A stretch of 64,000 bases of DNA from Pseudomonadota bacterium (GTDB lineage Bacteria; Pseudomonadota; Alphaproteobacteria; UBA828): assembly GCA_027624955.1 (NCBI GenBank), contig JAQBTG010000005.1, positions 51,149-115,148 on the forward strand, in the 5' to 3' direction. Position numbers and translations under genes: made by a program. The notes beneath the pieces were generated by a model. It saw nothing but the letters and a program-made list of their open reading frames with translations, had not been told where the DNA came from and searched no databases. Below are positions 34,551-43,586 of this stretch, in pieces (position 1 is the first letter of the stretch; every line of letters begins with the position of its first letter).

Positions 34551-35441
34551 GTGGCATACGCAAATTCGGGCGGAGTGAAATTGCATTGCGAGGAGACAGG
34601 CAGCGGCCACCCGGTTCTCTTCATCCATGAATTCGCCGGCGACCATCGCAGTTGGGAGCCGCAGATACGCTATTTCTCGCGGCGCTATCGCTGCATCAGC
34701 TACGACGCGCGCGGCTATCTCCCTTCGGACGTGCCGGACGATCCGGCGCTGTACAGCCAGGATCTCGCGGTGGCGGACGCTATCGCCGTACTCGATCATT
34801 ACGCTATCGATAAAGCCCATATCGTTGGCCTGAGCATGGGTGGTTTTGCCACGCTGCATATCGGCATGCGCCATGGCGACCGTGCCAGCGCGCTGGTGGT
34901 CGCAGGTTGCGGCTATGGCGCGCCAAAGGGCAAGCAGCAGAGTTTCCAGCGCGAGGTCGACATCCTGGCCGATCACTTTGAGCGCGACGGCACGGAGAAA
35001 GCAGCCGCCGTTTACGCCAGCGGCCCCTTCCGTGTGCAGCATCAGAACAAGGACCCGCGCGGCTGGGCCGAATTTCGCCAACAGTTCATCGAGCATTCGC
35101 CGCGCGGCTCGGCCAATACGTTGCGCGGTGTACAGGGCCGCCGGCCTTCGCTCTATGATCTCGAGGCAAATTTGGCGGCTGTCACCGTGCCGACTTTGTT
35201 GATCAATGGCGATGAGGACGAGCCCTGCCTCGACGCGACACTGTGGCTAAAGCGCACCATGCCGGCGAGCGGGCTCGTGATCTTGCCGCGTACCGGACAT
35301 GCTTCGAATCTGGAAGAGCCTGATGCCTTCAACCATGTGACGCAGGAATTCTTCTCGACCGCCGAGCAGGGCCGCTGGACAGCACGCGATCCGCGCTCGA
35401 TCGCAGAGACGCAGATCGTGCATCAAGAGCAGAAAAATTAG
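34551..35441 (+). CDS. Alpha/beta hydrolase
   Basis: 296 aa. Oxyanion-hole region HEFAGDHRSW, nucleophile elbow GLSMGGF, acid in INGDEDEP and His in TGHASNLEE give a full catalytic triad. Similar proteins hydrolyse esters, lactones, enol-lactones or C-C bonds. Starts with GTG at 34551, with a GGGAG ribosome site upstream; the ATG two bases earlier is in another frame. It may take part in the same pathway as the neighbouring amidase and M20 protein. Confidence 0.88.
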   Translation: MAYANSGGVKLHCEETGSGHPVLFIHEFAGDHRSWEPQIRYFSRRYRCISYDARGYLPSDVPDDPALYSQDLAVADAIAVLDHYAIDKAHIVGLSMGGFATLHIGMRHGDRASALVVAGCGYGAPKGKQQSFQREVDILADHFERDGTEKAAAVYASGPFRVQHQNKDPRGWAEFRQQFIEHSPRGSANTLRGVQGRRPSLYDLEANLAAVTVPTLLINGDEDEPCLDATLWLKRTMPASGLVILPRTGHASNLEEPDAFNHVTQEFFSTAEQGRWTARDPRSIAETQIVHQEQKN

Positions 35442-35484
35442 GCCCTTATCTCCTCGGCGGAGCAGAAAGGCCTGATCCGGTCAG

Positions 35485-36921
35485 TTACATACCTTCCAAC
35501 GCATGGGGCATCTGTTCGTGCCAATGGGTTTCGTGCTGATATTGGTGACCGAGGCGGAGCAGCAGGTCTTCAGAGAACGGTCGACCGATCAGTTGAAACG
35601 ATGTCGGCATGCCGTCTGGCGTGAAGCCACAAGTGATGCTTAATGCCGGCAAGCCGAAATAATTCACCACCTTGGTGTTGCGCGTGAGTGCCACGACCAT
35701 CTTGAGATAGGCGGGGCCGTCCGAATAGGCGGTGGCCTCAAGGCTTGGTGTCGGCATCGGCAGAACCGGCGTGTGCAGCACATCGATCTTAGAAAACACG
35801 GTGTCCGAGAATTCCTGCAACGCGGCGCCACGGTATTGCAGAGCGTTGATATAGTCGCTGGCGGGAATGAAAAATCCGGCTTCTAGCCGCTTGCTAACCT
35901 CTTCGGAATAATCTTCTGCATGGGCGCGTTTCCAGGCGCCGTGATTGGCCGAGCCTTCTGCCTTCATCACCAAGGGATGAATCTCCGCCACCTTGTTCAC
36001 GACGTCCGGCATTTTGACTTTGATGATCCGCGCGCCGCGCGACTTAAACACATCAAGGCTTTCCTCGATCAGCAATGCCACGTCGGGATCCAAATCCTCG
36101 TCAAAATAGCCCTCCGGCACGCCGACGCGAAGGCCGACGATCGAACGCATGAGCCCGCCTTCATAGTCCGGCACGCGCTCGCGACTCGAACTCGCGTCTT
36201 TGCCGTCACGCCCAGCGATGGCGCCCAGCAATCGCGCGCAATCCTGGGCGGTGCGGGCGAGCGGCCCCATGACATCGAGCGAAAACGACATCGGCATGGC
36301 GCCGTAGCGGCTGACTCGGCCATAGGTCGGACTCATGCCGGTGATGCCGTTGGCGGCTGCCGGGCAGCGGATCGAGCCGCCGGTATCAGAGCCGAGCGCG
36401 CCGTATACAAGGCGTCCGGCGACGGCCGTGCCCGAGCCCGAAGACGAGCCGCACGGAATGCGTTCGAAATCCCAACAATTTCGGCAGCGCGGCAAGTGGC
36501 CGTTATAGCCATGCGGCCCCATGGCGAACTCGACCATGGCAAGGGTGCCGATTTCAATGCCCCCGGCCTGATCGAGGCGGCGTAGCACGGTCGCCGTTTC
36601 GCGTCCCTGGAACTCGCGGCGGATATGCGAGCCGCAGGTACTGGGCCGCCCCGGGCGGTAGAACATGTCCTTGTGCGCCAACGGCACGCCGTGCAGTGGG
36701 CCTATTTCATCGCCGCGTCGGCGCGCGGCGTCGGCCTCTTCCGCACGCGCCATGGCGCGCTCGCCGTCGCGCCAGATAAAGGCGTTCAAATGAGGATCAA
36801 GCCGCTCGATGCGGGCCAAGGTCGTTTTCATTGTCTCGGCGGCTGAAATTTCCCCGCTGCGTAGTGCATCGGCGAGACCGCAAAGCGTTAGGGCGCTCAG
36901 CTCCTCTTCGCTGGGTGCCAT
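35485..36921 (-). CDS. Amidase-signature hydrolase (AtzE/GatA-like)
   Basis: 478 aa. The Ser-cisSer-Lys triad is visible: Lys84 (LAHKD), cis-Ser in CGSSSGSGTAVA (~160) and nucleophile Ser183 (SDTGGSIRCPAA). Hydrolyses an amide bond in the cytoplasm. Residues 137-156 contain an unusual CRNC pair just before the signature. The ATG at 36921 comes 4 nt after the stop of a small AtzG-like gene, a pairing known for biuret/1-carboxybiuret-type amidases (AtzE with AtzG), which supports a small urea- or amide-like substrate. Substrate not proven. Confidence 0.9.
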   Translation of the reverse strand: MAPSEEELSALTLCGLADALRSGEISAAETMKTTLARIERLDPHLNAFIWRDGERAMARAEEADAARRRGDEIGPLHGVPLAHKDMFYRPGRPSTCGSHIRREFQGRETATVLRRLDQAGGIEIGTLAMVEFAMGPHGYNGHLPRCRNCWDFERIPCGSSSGSGTAVAGRLVYGALGSDTGGSIRCPAAANGITGMSPTYGRVSRYGAMPMSFSLDVMGPLARTAQDCARLLGAIAGRDGKDASSSRERVPDYEGGLMRSIVGLRVGVPEGYFDEDLDPDVALLIEESLDVFKSRGARIIKVKMPDVVNKVAEIHPLVMKAEGSANHGAWKRAHAEDYSEEVSKRLEAGFFIPASDYINALQYRGAALQEFSDTVFSKIDVLHTPVLPMPTPSLEATAYSDGPAYLKMVVALTRNTKVVNYFGLPALSITCGFTPDGMPTSFQLIGRPFSEDLLLRLGHQYQHETHWHEQMPHALEGM

Positions 36922-36925
36922 CGTC

Positions 36926-37120
36926 TCAGTCCCGCACTTTGTGAAGGACGCGTTGAAAATCCGCTGGGTCGCGATCGAAATCATGCGCCGCTCTCAGGGC
37001 CCGCGCCGCACTCAACAATTGGTTTAACTCGACCGGCAATTCCCCGATGCGCTTTTGCTCAATCGGAATTTCCTGCATCTCTTCATTAATCGCGTTTATG
37101 CTCTTGGCGCTAACAGTCAA
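36926..37120 (-). CDS. AtzG-like small amidase partner
   Basis: 64 aa starting at TTG 37120, preceded by a strong GGGAGGAAG ribosome site at 5-6 nt. The earlier in-frame ATG would read through that site and the opposite gene start. The content (helical, VELNQLLSAARALRAA, then D-DPADFQRVLH at the end) fits the AtzG-like family, short proteins encoded directly upstream of AtzE-type amidases and forming a complex with them. Stop is 4 nt before the amidase ATG. Family call is by eye and context, moderate confidence. Confidence 0.65.
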   Translation of the reverse strand: MTVSAKSINAINEEMQEIPIEQKRIGELPVELNQLLSAARALRAAHDFDRDPADFQRVLHKVRD

Positions 37121-37149
37121 ATCACTTCCTCCCTCGGATCGGCCGACAC

Positions 37150-38310
37150 ATGACAAACGAAACGGAACTCGCAGCACAACTGACCGCGATATTAAGCGAT
37201 CTTATAGCCATTCCCTCGGCCTATCCACCGGGCGATACCATAGAAATTTGTGCGTATATTCGTTCCCGCTATGAACGTGCTGGATATCGCTGCCAAACGT
37301 TGAGCCGTGCTGATGGCGTCGAAAATGTAGTGGCGCGCATCGGCGCCGGTTCGCCGCAATTGGCGCTTAATTGTCATATTGACACGGTGGAAGCGGGGAA
37401 GCGCACGGATTGGTTGACCGATCCCCTGAAGGCAGTGCTGAAGAATGGCGCGATTTATGGTCTCGGCGCCAACAATTGCAAGGGCTCGACGGCGCTCCAT
37501 ATTTGGTTGGGCGAGGAAATCATTCGCGCCGGCGGCCCGCGCCAGGGCGAAATTGCCTTCACTTTCACTGGCGACGAAGAGCGGCTCGGCCCTGACGGAA
37601 TGTGTTATTTGCGCGAAGCAGGTGCACTCAAACCCGATATCATGCTGGTCGGCGGGCCGACCGGAAACGATCTCATCGCCGCGGAGCGGGGCGTGCTGTG
37701 GTTGCGTATCACGGCATCTGGCCGCGCTGCCCATGGCGGCGATCCAGAATCGGGCGACAATGCAATTCTCCGCATGATCCGTCTGGTGGCGCATCTCCGC
37801 GCTGAGATGGAGCCGCGTCTCGCGGCGCGCGTCAGCGGCGAAAAACGCTCGACCATGAATATCGGCCGCATTCAAGGTGGGCATAACGTCAATGTTGTAC
37901 CGAGCGCCTGTATGCTCGAGATCGACCGTCGCCTGCTGCCGAATGAGGATGTGAAACAAGCCTATCGGGAGATGGTCGAGATTCTCGAAGCCTCAGGCGA
38001 GCCGCCAGAAAGCCTCAGCGTGGAATTCCTTACCGGCACCAACGGCTTTTCGCCGCCCGAAGACGGGCCGGGCATTTCGGCCCTCACCGCCGCCATCGCG
38101 GCACGATGTGGGCGCGCGCCCGTTTTCATCAACGCGCTGGCGGTCAGCGAGGGGCGCTATTTCGCCGACGACAATATCGAAATCGTCAATTTCGGTCCGG
38201 GCGACGGCGCCACCAGCCACGCCGCCAACGAACATGTGCCGCTTGATCAGATGGTAGATGCTGCCTGCATCCTGCGCGATACGGTGGATCGGCTGCTCGG
38301 TCTCGGGTGA
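37150..38310 (+). CDS. M20-family (ArgE/DapE-like) protein with altered metal site
   Basis: 386 aa. The M20 layout is plain: CHIDTVE (His76, Asp78), the GLGANNCKGS loop, TGDEERLG (Glu143, Glu144), the lid domain with GRAAHGGDPESGDN, and SHAANEHV near the end. Two metal ligands differ from DapE/ArgE: the bridging Asp of the GADMKG-type loop is Asn109 and the Glu of the GEPT motif is Gly169. A one-metal enzyme, changed chemistry or loss of activity are all possible. Starts only 29 bp from the divergent AtzG-like gene. Confidence 0.87.
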   Translation: MTNETELAAQLTAILSDLIAIPSAYPPGDTIEICAYIRSRYERAGYRCQTLSRADGVENVVARIGAGSPQLALNCHIDTVEAGKRTDWLTDPLKAVLKNGAIYGLGANNCKGSTALHIWLGEEIIRAGGPRQGEIAFTFTGDEERLGPDGMCYLREAGALKPDIMLVGGPTGNDLIAAERGVLWLRITASGRAAHGGDPESGDNAILRMIRLVAHLRAEMEPRLAARVSGEKRSTMNIGRIQGGHNVNVVPSACMLEIDRRLLPNEDVKQAYREMVEILEASGEPPESLSVEFLTGTNGFSPPEDGPGISALTAAIAARCGRAPVFINALAVSEGRYFADDNIEIVNFGPGDGATSHAANEHVPLDQMVDAACILRDTVDRLLGLG

Positions 38311-38314
38311 CGCG

Positions 38315-38366
38315 CCGGGGAAGCTAAGTCGCTTCATATACCGGGGAAGCTATGTTGCTTCATATA
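38315..38366. repeat. 26-bp tandem duplication at a gene 3' end
   Basis: Two head-to-tail copies, 38315-38340 and 38341-38366, match at 24 of 26 positions (each begins CCGGGGAAGCTA and ends GCTTCATATA). The right copy includes the last codons and stop of the MBL hydrolase gene; the left copy repeats the same Tyr-Glu-Ala-Thr-stop reading beyond it. A recent replication slippage event is the simplest explanation. Confidence 0.9.
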
Positions 38367-39369
38367 AATGTACGCCGTCTGTATTTTCACGGCGCACTAC
38401 TTTCTGCTCAGCGATTAAGTAATTGAGATGCGCAACCGTCTCCGCAATGGCGAATCCGAGCTGCGCAGAATCGAGGCGCCGTTTAAAGACTTGGACGGCA
38501 ACATCCAGTGCCGTGGTGGGCGTGGCGCAAGCGGCGGCAAATTCGACCAGGCGATCAGCATGATGCTGGATCAGCGCATCGAGGCGCTCATGTAATCCGC
38601 GAAACGGTTCATTGTGCGATGGCAACACAATGACATCGTCAGAAAGTGCGTGAAAGCGCTCCATCGTATCGAGATAATCCCGCAGCGGGTCGGCATCGGG
38701 TTCGTCTGCATAAACGCCGATATGTGGCGAGATCCTCGGCAACACCAGATCGCCGGCCACGAACAGGCCAATTTCTTCCGAGAGCAGGCAGGCGTGCTCG
38801 GGCGAATGGCCGTTGCCGACGACGATTTTCCAGTTGTTTTCACCGATCGCGAAAACATCCCCGTCGCGAATTCGGCGGATACCGCGCGGCATGTCCGAAA
38901 CCAGGCCCGGGAAAAACGCCCCGCGCTCTCTCAGCCGCGCGAGATAATCCGCGCTGCCGCCGGCGCGACGGTAATACTCGACCGTCGCATCGGTGAAACT
39001 GTCGCTGGTGTCGATCGCCAACATGCGGGCATAAAGCCATTCGGTGCGCGGCATCCAAAATTCGGCGCCGGTGCGCGCCACCAGCCAGCCCGCCATGCCA
39101 ACATGGTCGGGATGAAAATGGGTACAGATGACGCGATTTAGCGGCCGCCCGCCGAGACGCTCGTCGATCACCTGGGTCCAAATTTTCTTCGACAGACCGC
39201 TATGGAGACCGGTATCGATCAATGTCCAGCCGGGTCCGTCTTCAACCAGCCACAGATTGATATGATCGAGCGCCATTGGCAGCGGCATACGCAGCCAATG
39301 CAGGCCGTGCGCGACTTCCTTGGTCTCGCCGAATTCTGGTGGGCCGGCAAAAATATAATCCATCATCAC
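38350..39369 (-). CDS. MBL-fold metallo-hydrolase
   Basis: 339 aa. THFHPDHVGMAGWL supplies the metal-binding HxHxDH, with GNGHSPEHACLL and FVAGDLVLPRISPH giving the third His and the bridging Asp. A C-terminal helical domain of ~80 aa (HHADRLVEFAAAC onward) is typical of the branch related to hydroxyacylglutathione hydrolases and thioesterase-like MBL proteins. Converges with the M20 gene. Substrate unknown; thioester or lactone hydrolysis are reasonable guesses. Confidence 0.87.
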   Translation of the reverse strand: MMMDYIFAGPPEFGETKEVAHGLHWLRMPLPMALDHINLWLVEDGPGWTLIDTGLHSGLSKKIWTQVIDERLGGRPLNRVICTHFHPDHVGMAGWLVARTGAEFWMPRTEWLYARMLAIDTSDSFTDATVEYYRRAGGSADYLARLRERGAFFPGLVSDMPRGIRRIRDGDVFAIGENNWKIVVGNGHSPEHACLLSEEIGLFVAGDLVLPRISPHIGVYADEPDADPLRDYLDTMERFHALSDDVIVLPSHNEPFRGLHERLDALIQHHADRLVEFAAACATPTTALDVAVQVFKRRLDSAQLGFAIAETVAHLNYLIAEQKVVRRENTDGVHLYEAT

Positions 39370-39613
39370 TCAAATAATTAGGTAAAATTGGGCGGCAGGC
39401 GTGTTGGTAGCTGCAAACGCCGCGGCGCAACAGCACTTTATATTTCTCCGGCCCTTCAGGGTCACCGATCGCATCCATGTTGGAGTGATAAAGTCGCTGA
39501 GCGGAAGAAATTGCGTGCGTAGACTAGGATGATGGTGATAATGGGCGCCAATAACTAAGATTGTTCTTTTCATTCAGCAATTGGAAACAGGCTTATCAGG
39601 GAGGTAACCGACT

Positions 39614-40852
39614 ATGAAACTTACACGTAGATCCGTCTTAAAGGGCGCAGGCGCAGGCCTCGGCACGGCATTTGCCGCCAGTATTTTACCGATTCAGAGC
39701 AGGGCCGATGACGAGATCGTCATCGCTTCGCTGTTCGACCAGTCGGGCGGCCTCGATATTTATGGCACGCCGATGACCATGACCATGGAACTCGCGGTCG
39801 AGGAACTCAACGCCGCTGGCGGCCTGAACGGCAAGAAAATCCGCCTGATTAAATATGATCCGCAATCCAACATGCAGCTCTATGCGCAATATGCGCAGGA
39901 AGCGGCACTCAAGGAAAAAGTCGATCTCGTGCACGGCGGCATCACAAGTGCGTCGCGCGAAGTGATCCGGCCAATTCTCAGCAAATATAAAACCATGTTG
40001 TGGTACAGCGTCATTTACGAAGGCGGCGTCTGCGATATCAACAATTTCGTCAGCGGCGTTGGTGCCGTGCAATGGGTGAAGCCGATCGCCGAATTTGGCT
40101 TCAAAAAACGCGGCCCCAAGACCTTCTACATTGGTGCCGATTACAACGCGCCGCAGATTATCGGCAAATGGCTCGAAAAATTCTCGGGCGACCTCGGCGG
40201 TACGGTTCTGCAACGCGATCATTTCCCGCTCGACGTTACCGAGTTCGGCCCAGCCATCGCCAAGATTCAGGAAGCCAAGCCCGATTGGCTCGCGACCTGT
40301 TTGGTTGGTGCGGCGCATATGGGCTTTTACCGCCAGTGGGCGGCGGCCGGTATGCTGGACAAGATTCCGATCGTGTCGTGCACGTTCGGCGTCGGCAACG
40401 AGCATATTCAGCTGCAGCCGGAAGAGGGCAATGGCATCGTCAGTGCCCAGCCATATTTCCAAGAGCTGGAACTGCCCGCCAACAAGGCGTTCGTGAAGCG
40501 TTTCCACGCGCGCTTCGGTGATGATGCACCGTATCTCAATGCGGTTGGCATCGGCGGCTATCTCGGCACCATGCTTTGGGCCGAGGGCGTCAAGAAGGCT
40601 GGCACGCATGAGCGCCAAGCCGTGATGAACGCGCTGCGGAGTGGCGATATTGCATGGGACGGCCCGGCCGGACATATGGTCGTCGACCCGGTGAGCAACC
40701 ACACTATCCAGGACATGCACGTTGCGGAGTGTCAGAACCAGAGCTGGAAAATTTTCGACAGTTACAGCCAGCTTTATCCGAGCGACGTGATTGACCGCTG
40801 CGATTTGACCAAGACGCCCGACATGAACGCGCATCTTGAGCCGATCCTGTAG
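39614..40852 (+). CDS. Substrate-binding protein of an amide/urea/branched-chain-type ABC importer
   Basis: 412 aa. A twin-arginine signal is visible (TRRSVLKGAGAG, cleavage after SRA), so it is exported folded. The type I binding fold with ASREVIRPILSKY, LWYSVIYEGG and SGVGAVQWVKPIAEFG resembles the AmiC/FmdD/UrtA branch that binds short amides and urea, rather than the leucine-binding branch. A GGGAGG ribosome site precedes the ATG. First gene of a complete five-gene transporter operon. Linked amidase genes support an amide or urea-like ligand. Confidence 0.88.
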   Translation: MKLTRRSVLKGAGAGLGTAFAASILPIQSRADDEIVIASLFDQSGGLDIYGTPMTMTMELAVEELNAAGGLNGKKIRLIKYDPQSNMQLYAQYAQEAALKEKVDLVHGGITSASREVIRPILSKYKTMLWYSVIYEGGVCDINNFVSGVGAVQWVKPIAEFGFKKRGPKTFYIGADYNAPQIIGKWLEKFSGDLGGTVLQRDHFPLDVTEFGPAIAKIQEAKPDWLATCLVGAAHMGFYRQWAAAGMLDKIPIVSCTFGVGNEHIQLQPEEGNGIVSAQPYFQELELPANKAFVKRFHARFGDDAPYLNAVGIGGYLGTMLWAEGVKKAGTHERQAVMNALRSGDIAWDGPAGHMVVDPVSNHTIQDMHVAECQNQSWKIFDSYSQLYPSDVIDRCDLTKTPDMNAHLEPIL

Positions 40853-40898
40853 CGGCGTAAGACAATAGGCCAAATCAGGCGAATCTAAAGGATACGTC

Positions 40899-41765
40899 GT
40901 GGATACGGTCGCACTTCTGATCATCGAAGTGTTGAATGGGATTTCCAGCCTGGCGCTCACTTGCGCTGGGCTGGCGATCATTTTCGGCATGATGCGCGTG
41001 ATCAATTTCGCGCATGGCGAATTCCTGATGCTGGGCGGCTACACCACTGTGGTCGCCACCAATGCGGGTGTGAACATCTGGATCTCGATGTTGATCCTGT
41101 CGCCCCTCGTTGTCGGCATTATCGGTATTATCTCTGAGCGCCTGCTAATCCGCTTTTTCTACGGCCGCATGGTGGACACGCTGATTGCCACCTGGGGGCT
41201 CAGCCTGCTGCTGATCGGCATCGTTACCGCAATTTTCGGCAATTACATCACCGGCGTCTCGGCGCCGCTGGGGAATTTTAGCCTCGGCCAGTATCAGCTT
41301 TCGGTTTACCGTTTGGTGCTGATCGGCCTGACGGTGCTGCTATTCGTCGGCATCTATCTCGTATTCACACGCACGCGCCTTGGTCTGATCGCGCGCGGCA
41401 CCATGCAGAATGCCGAGCAAGCCTCGGTGCTCGGCATCAGCCCACCGCGTGTTTATATGATCACTTTCGGGATTGGCGCTGGCCTGACCGGCCTCGCCGG
41501 CGGCCTGTTGGCGCCGATTTCGCAAATTATCCCGACCGTCGGATTCACTTATGTCGCCCAGGCTTTTATTACCGTGATCACCGGTGGCACCGGCGCCATC
41601 ACCGGCACCATCATAGCGTCCGGTGTGTTCGGCACCGTGCGCCAGCTGGTCACCTATGAGACCACGCCAATCATTGGCGGTGTGGTGCTGCTGATTGTCG
41701 CCGTCGTCCTGCTGCGGTTGTTGCCACAGGGCATTACCGGCAAGATTTTTAGACGGTCGCTTTAA
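40899..41765 (+). CDS. LivH/UrtB-type ABC permease
   Basis: 288-aa inner-membrane permease of the branched-chain/urea class with about eight hydrophobic segments. INFAHGEFLMLGGY near the N-terminus and the coupling loop RGTMQNAEQASVLGIS are family hallmarks. Starts with GTG at 40899; the stop overlaps the next start as TAATG. Pairs with the LivM-type permease to form the channel. Confidence 0.92.
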   Translation: MDTVALLIIEVLNGISSLALTCAGLAIIFGMMRVINFAHGEFLMLGGYTTVVATNAGVNIWISMLILSPLVVGIIGIISERLLIRFFYGRMVDTLIATWGLSLLLIGIVTAIFGNYITGVSAPLGNFSLGQYQLSVYRLVLIGLTVLLFVGIYLVFTRTRLGLIARGTMQNAEQASVLGISPPRVYMITFGIGAGLTGLAGGLLAPISQIIPTVGFTYVAQAFITVITGGTGAITGTIIASGVFGTVRQLVTYETTPIIGGVVLLIVAVVLLRLLPQGITGKIFRRSL

Positions 41766-42862
41766 TGTTCGCGATCAATCTTAAGGACTGGAATACGCGC
41801 GGCTTGATCTTCGTCGGCGTGATCATGCTGGCGCTGCTGTTCGCCGGGCCACAAATTTTTGATCTGTACGTTCTATTGAAGGTCATCCTCTTTATCTCGA
41901 CGGCCATGCTGGCGCTTTCGATGGGTTTCATTTGGGGCTTTGGCGGGATCCTGTGCTTCGGCCAATCGGCGTTTTTCGGCATCGGCGGTTACGCCTACGC
42001 TATCGGCGTCATCAATATGGGCGAAAGCACCATACCCCTGTTGCTCTCGATAGTCGTTCCCTCCGCTTTCGCGATGTTGCTCGGCTATTTCATGTTTTAC
42101 GGCCGCCTCAGCGACATCTACCTCGCCGTGGTGACGCTGGCGGTGACGCTCATTTTCTACGCATTCATTCGCTCGACCTCGGGCGAAGAATATCATATCG
42201 GCAATGCTCGGCTGATGGGCTTCAACGGCATATCGTCAATTCCGGGATTCAACTGGCCGGGGTTCCCTAACTCGCCCCTCTGGCCTGACGACATATTCTA
42301 CGTCGCGATGACGTTTCTCATCTTGGTATATTTTGGTTTGCGCTATCTCCTGCGCACCCATTTTGGCCGGGTTGTGGTGGCTATTCGAGAAAACGAAACG
42401 CGCGCCGAATATCTCGGTTACGACGTGCGCCTCTACAAGACAATTGCGTTCACCGTCGGCGCCGGCGTTGCCGGGCTGGCCGGCTGCCTGTTCGTTAGCT
42501 TCAACAACTTCATCAATCCGGATGTCTTCGCGCTCGGGCTGGCGGCGCAGATCATCATGTGGGTCCTGATCGGCGGTGTCGGAACGCTGGTCGGGCCGAT
42601 GCTCGGCAGCATCGGCCTGCAAATGCTCTATAATTGGCTCGGCACCCAGCGGACATTTGATTTTCTCAATACCTATCTCGTATTCGGCGCCATCATCTTA
42701 GTCTTTGTGCTCGCTGTTCCATCTGGCCTGCAGCCGACCGCGCGCGCCTTGGCGCTCAGATACCTGCCCTGGGTACGGCCCAAGGAAGAGGCCGAACAAG
42801 CCGCCCGCGCCCGGGTTGGCGGCAAGTCGGACGGCGCGCCGGAAAGTTCCGGCAATGACTGA
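41765..42862 (+). CDS. LivM/UrtC-type ABC permease
   Basis: 365 aa. Hydrophobic segments throughout, with MGFIWGFGGILCFGQSAFFGIG and the cytoplasmic loop VVAIRENETRAEYLGYDV typical of LivM/UrtC. The C-terminal ~30 residues are charged and Ala-rich, probably disordered. The ATG shares a base with the LivH-type stop, and the last codons overlap the following ATPase by 8 nt, so translation is coupled. Confidence 0.92.
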   Translation: MFAINLKDWNTRGLIFVGVIMLALLFAGPQIFDLYVLLKVILFISTAMLALSMGFIWGFGGILCFGQSAFFGIGGYAYAIGVINMGESTIPLLLSIVVPSAFAMLLGYFMFYGRLSDIYLAVVTLAVTLIFYAFIRSTSGEEYHIGNARLMGFNGISSIPGFNWPGFPNSPLWPDDIFYVAMTFLILVYFGLRYLLRTHFGRVVVAIRENETRAEYLGYDVRLYKTIAFTVGAGVAGLAGCLFVSFNNFINPDVFALGLAAQIIMWVLIGGVGTLVGPMLGSIGLQMLYNWLGTQRTFDFLNTYLVFGAIILVFVLAVPSGLQPTARALALRYLPWVRPKEEAEQAARARVGGKSDGAPESSGND

Positions 42863-43586
42863 TGCTCGCCCGCCGATCCTCGAGACGCGCGGCCTCACCA
42901 TGCGCTTCGGCGGTGTGGTGGCGGTGGATAATGTCGATTTCACTATGGCCGAGGGCGAGCTGCGTTGCCTGATCGGCCCCAATGGCGCTGGCAAAACAAC
43001 CTTCTTTCGTTGCCTCACCCATCAATATCAGGCGACTTCCGGGAAAGTATTTTATCGCGGCGCAGATATTACTGGGCTGCAGACCCACCAGATCGCACGC
43101 CGTGGTGTTGGCATCAAGACCCAGGTGCCAAGCGTTTTCGACGGCCTCGATGTGCGCGAAAACATCTGGCTATCGGCGCGCCGCCACCATAAGGACCGCG
43201 AGGCAAACAAGGTAGTTGATGATATTCTTGAGCGTATCGGCCTCAGCCATCTTGCAAAACAACTTGTCGGCTTGCTTTCCCATGGCGAGCGTCAGGGCGT
43301 CGAGCTCGGCATCGTCCTCACCGGCGATCCGGAACTGATCCTTCTCGACGAGCCCACCGCCGGCATGACCCATGAGGAAGTGCACCGCACCACCGAGATG
43401 ATACGTGAAATCAACCGCACCGCCTCGCTGATCGTGGTCGAGCATGACATGCAGTTCATCAAGGCCATCGCCAACCGAGTGACGGTATTCAACCAGGGCG
43501 CCATTCTGGTTGAGGACACCATGGAGAACGTGCTCAAGAACCAGCAAGTGCGTGACATCTATCTCGGCAAGCGGGTGGTTGCATGA
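42855..43586 (+). CDS. LivG/UrtD-type ABC ATPase
   Basis: 243 aa. GPNGAGKTTFFRCL (Walker A), LSHGERQGVELGIVL (signature with His in the second position as in UrtD/LivG), LILLDEPTAGMT (Walker B) and VVEHDMQFI (H-loop). The ATG at 42855 is inside the end of the permease gene; an upstream frame extension is spurious. The UrtD-like signature agrees with a urea/amide-type importer. Confidence 0.92.
   Translation: MTDARPPILETRGLTMRFGGVVAVDNVDFTMAEGELRCLIGPNGAGKTTFFRCLTHQYQATSGKVFYRGADITGLQTHQIARRGVGIKTQVPSVFDGLDVRENIWLSARRHHKDREANKVVDDILERIGLSHLAKQLVGLLSHGERQGVELGIVLTGDPELILLDEPTAGMTHEEVHRTTEMIREINRTASLIVVEHDMQFIKAIANRVTVFNQGAILVEDTMENVLKNQQVRDIYLGKRVVA

Noticed and set aside
39370..39573. 67-codon minus-strand frame starting with an ILVIGAHYHHH-like sequence
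   Set aside because: Faintly recalls LmbE-type N-termini, but it is short, has no ribosome site and ends at the MBL gene start. The region is the upstream spacer of the transporter operon.
39686..41005. 439-codon open frame on the minus strand
   Set aside because: It is antisense to the binding-protein and permease genes, which have clear motifs; GC-rich codon bias leaves the opposite strand open.
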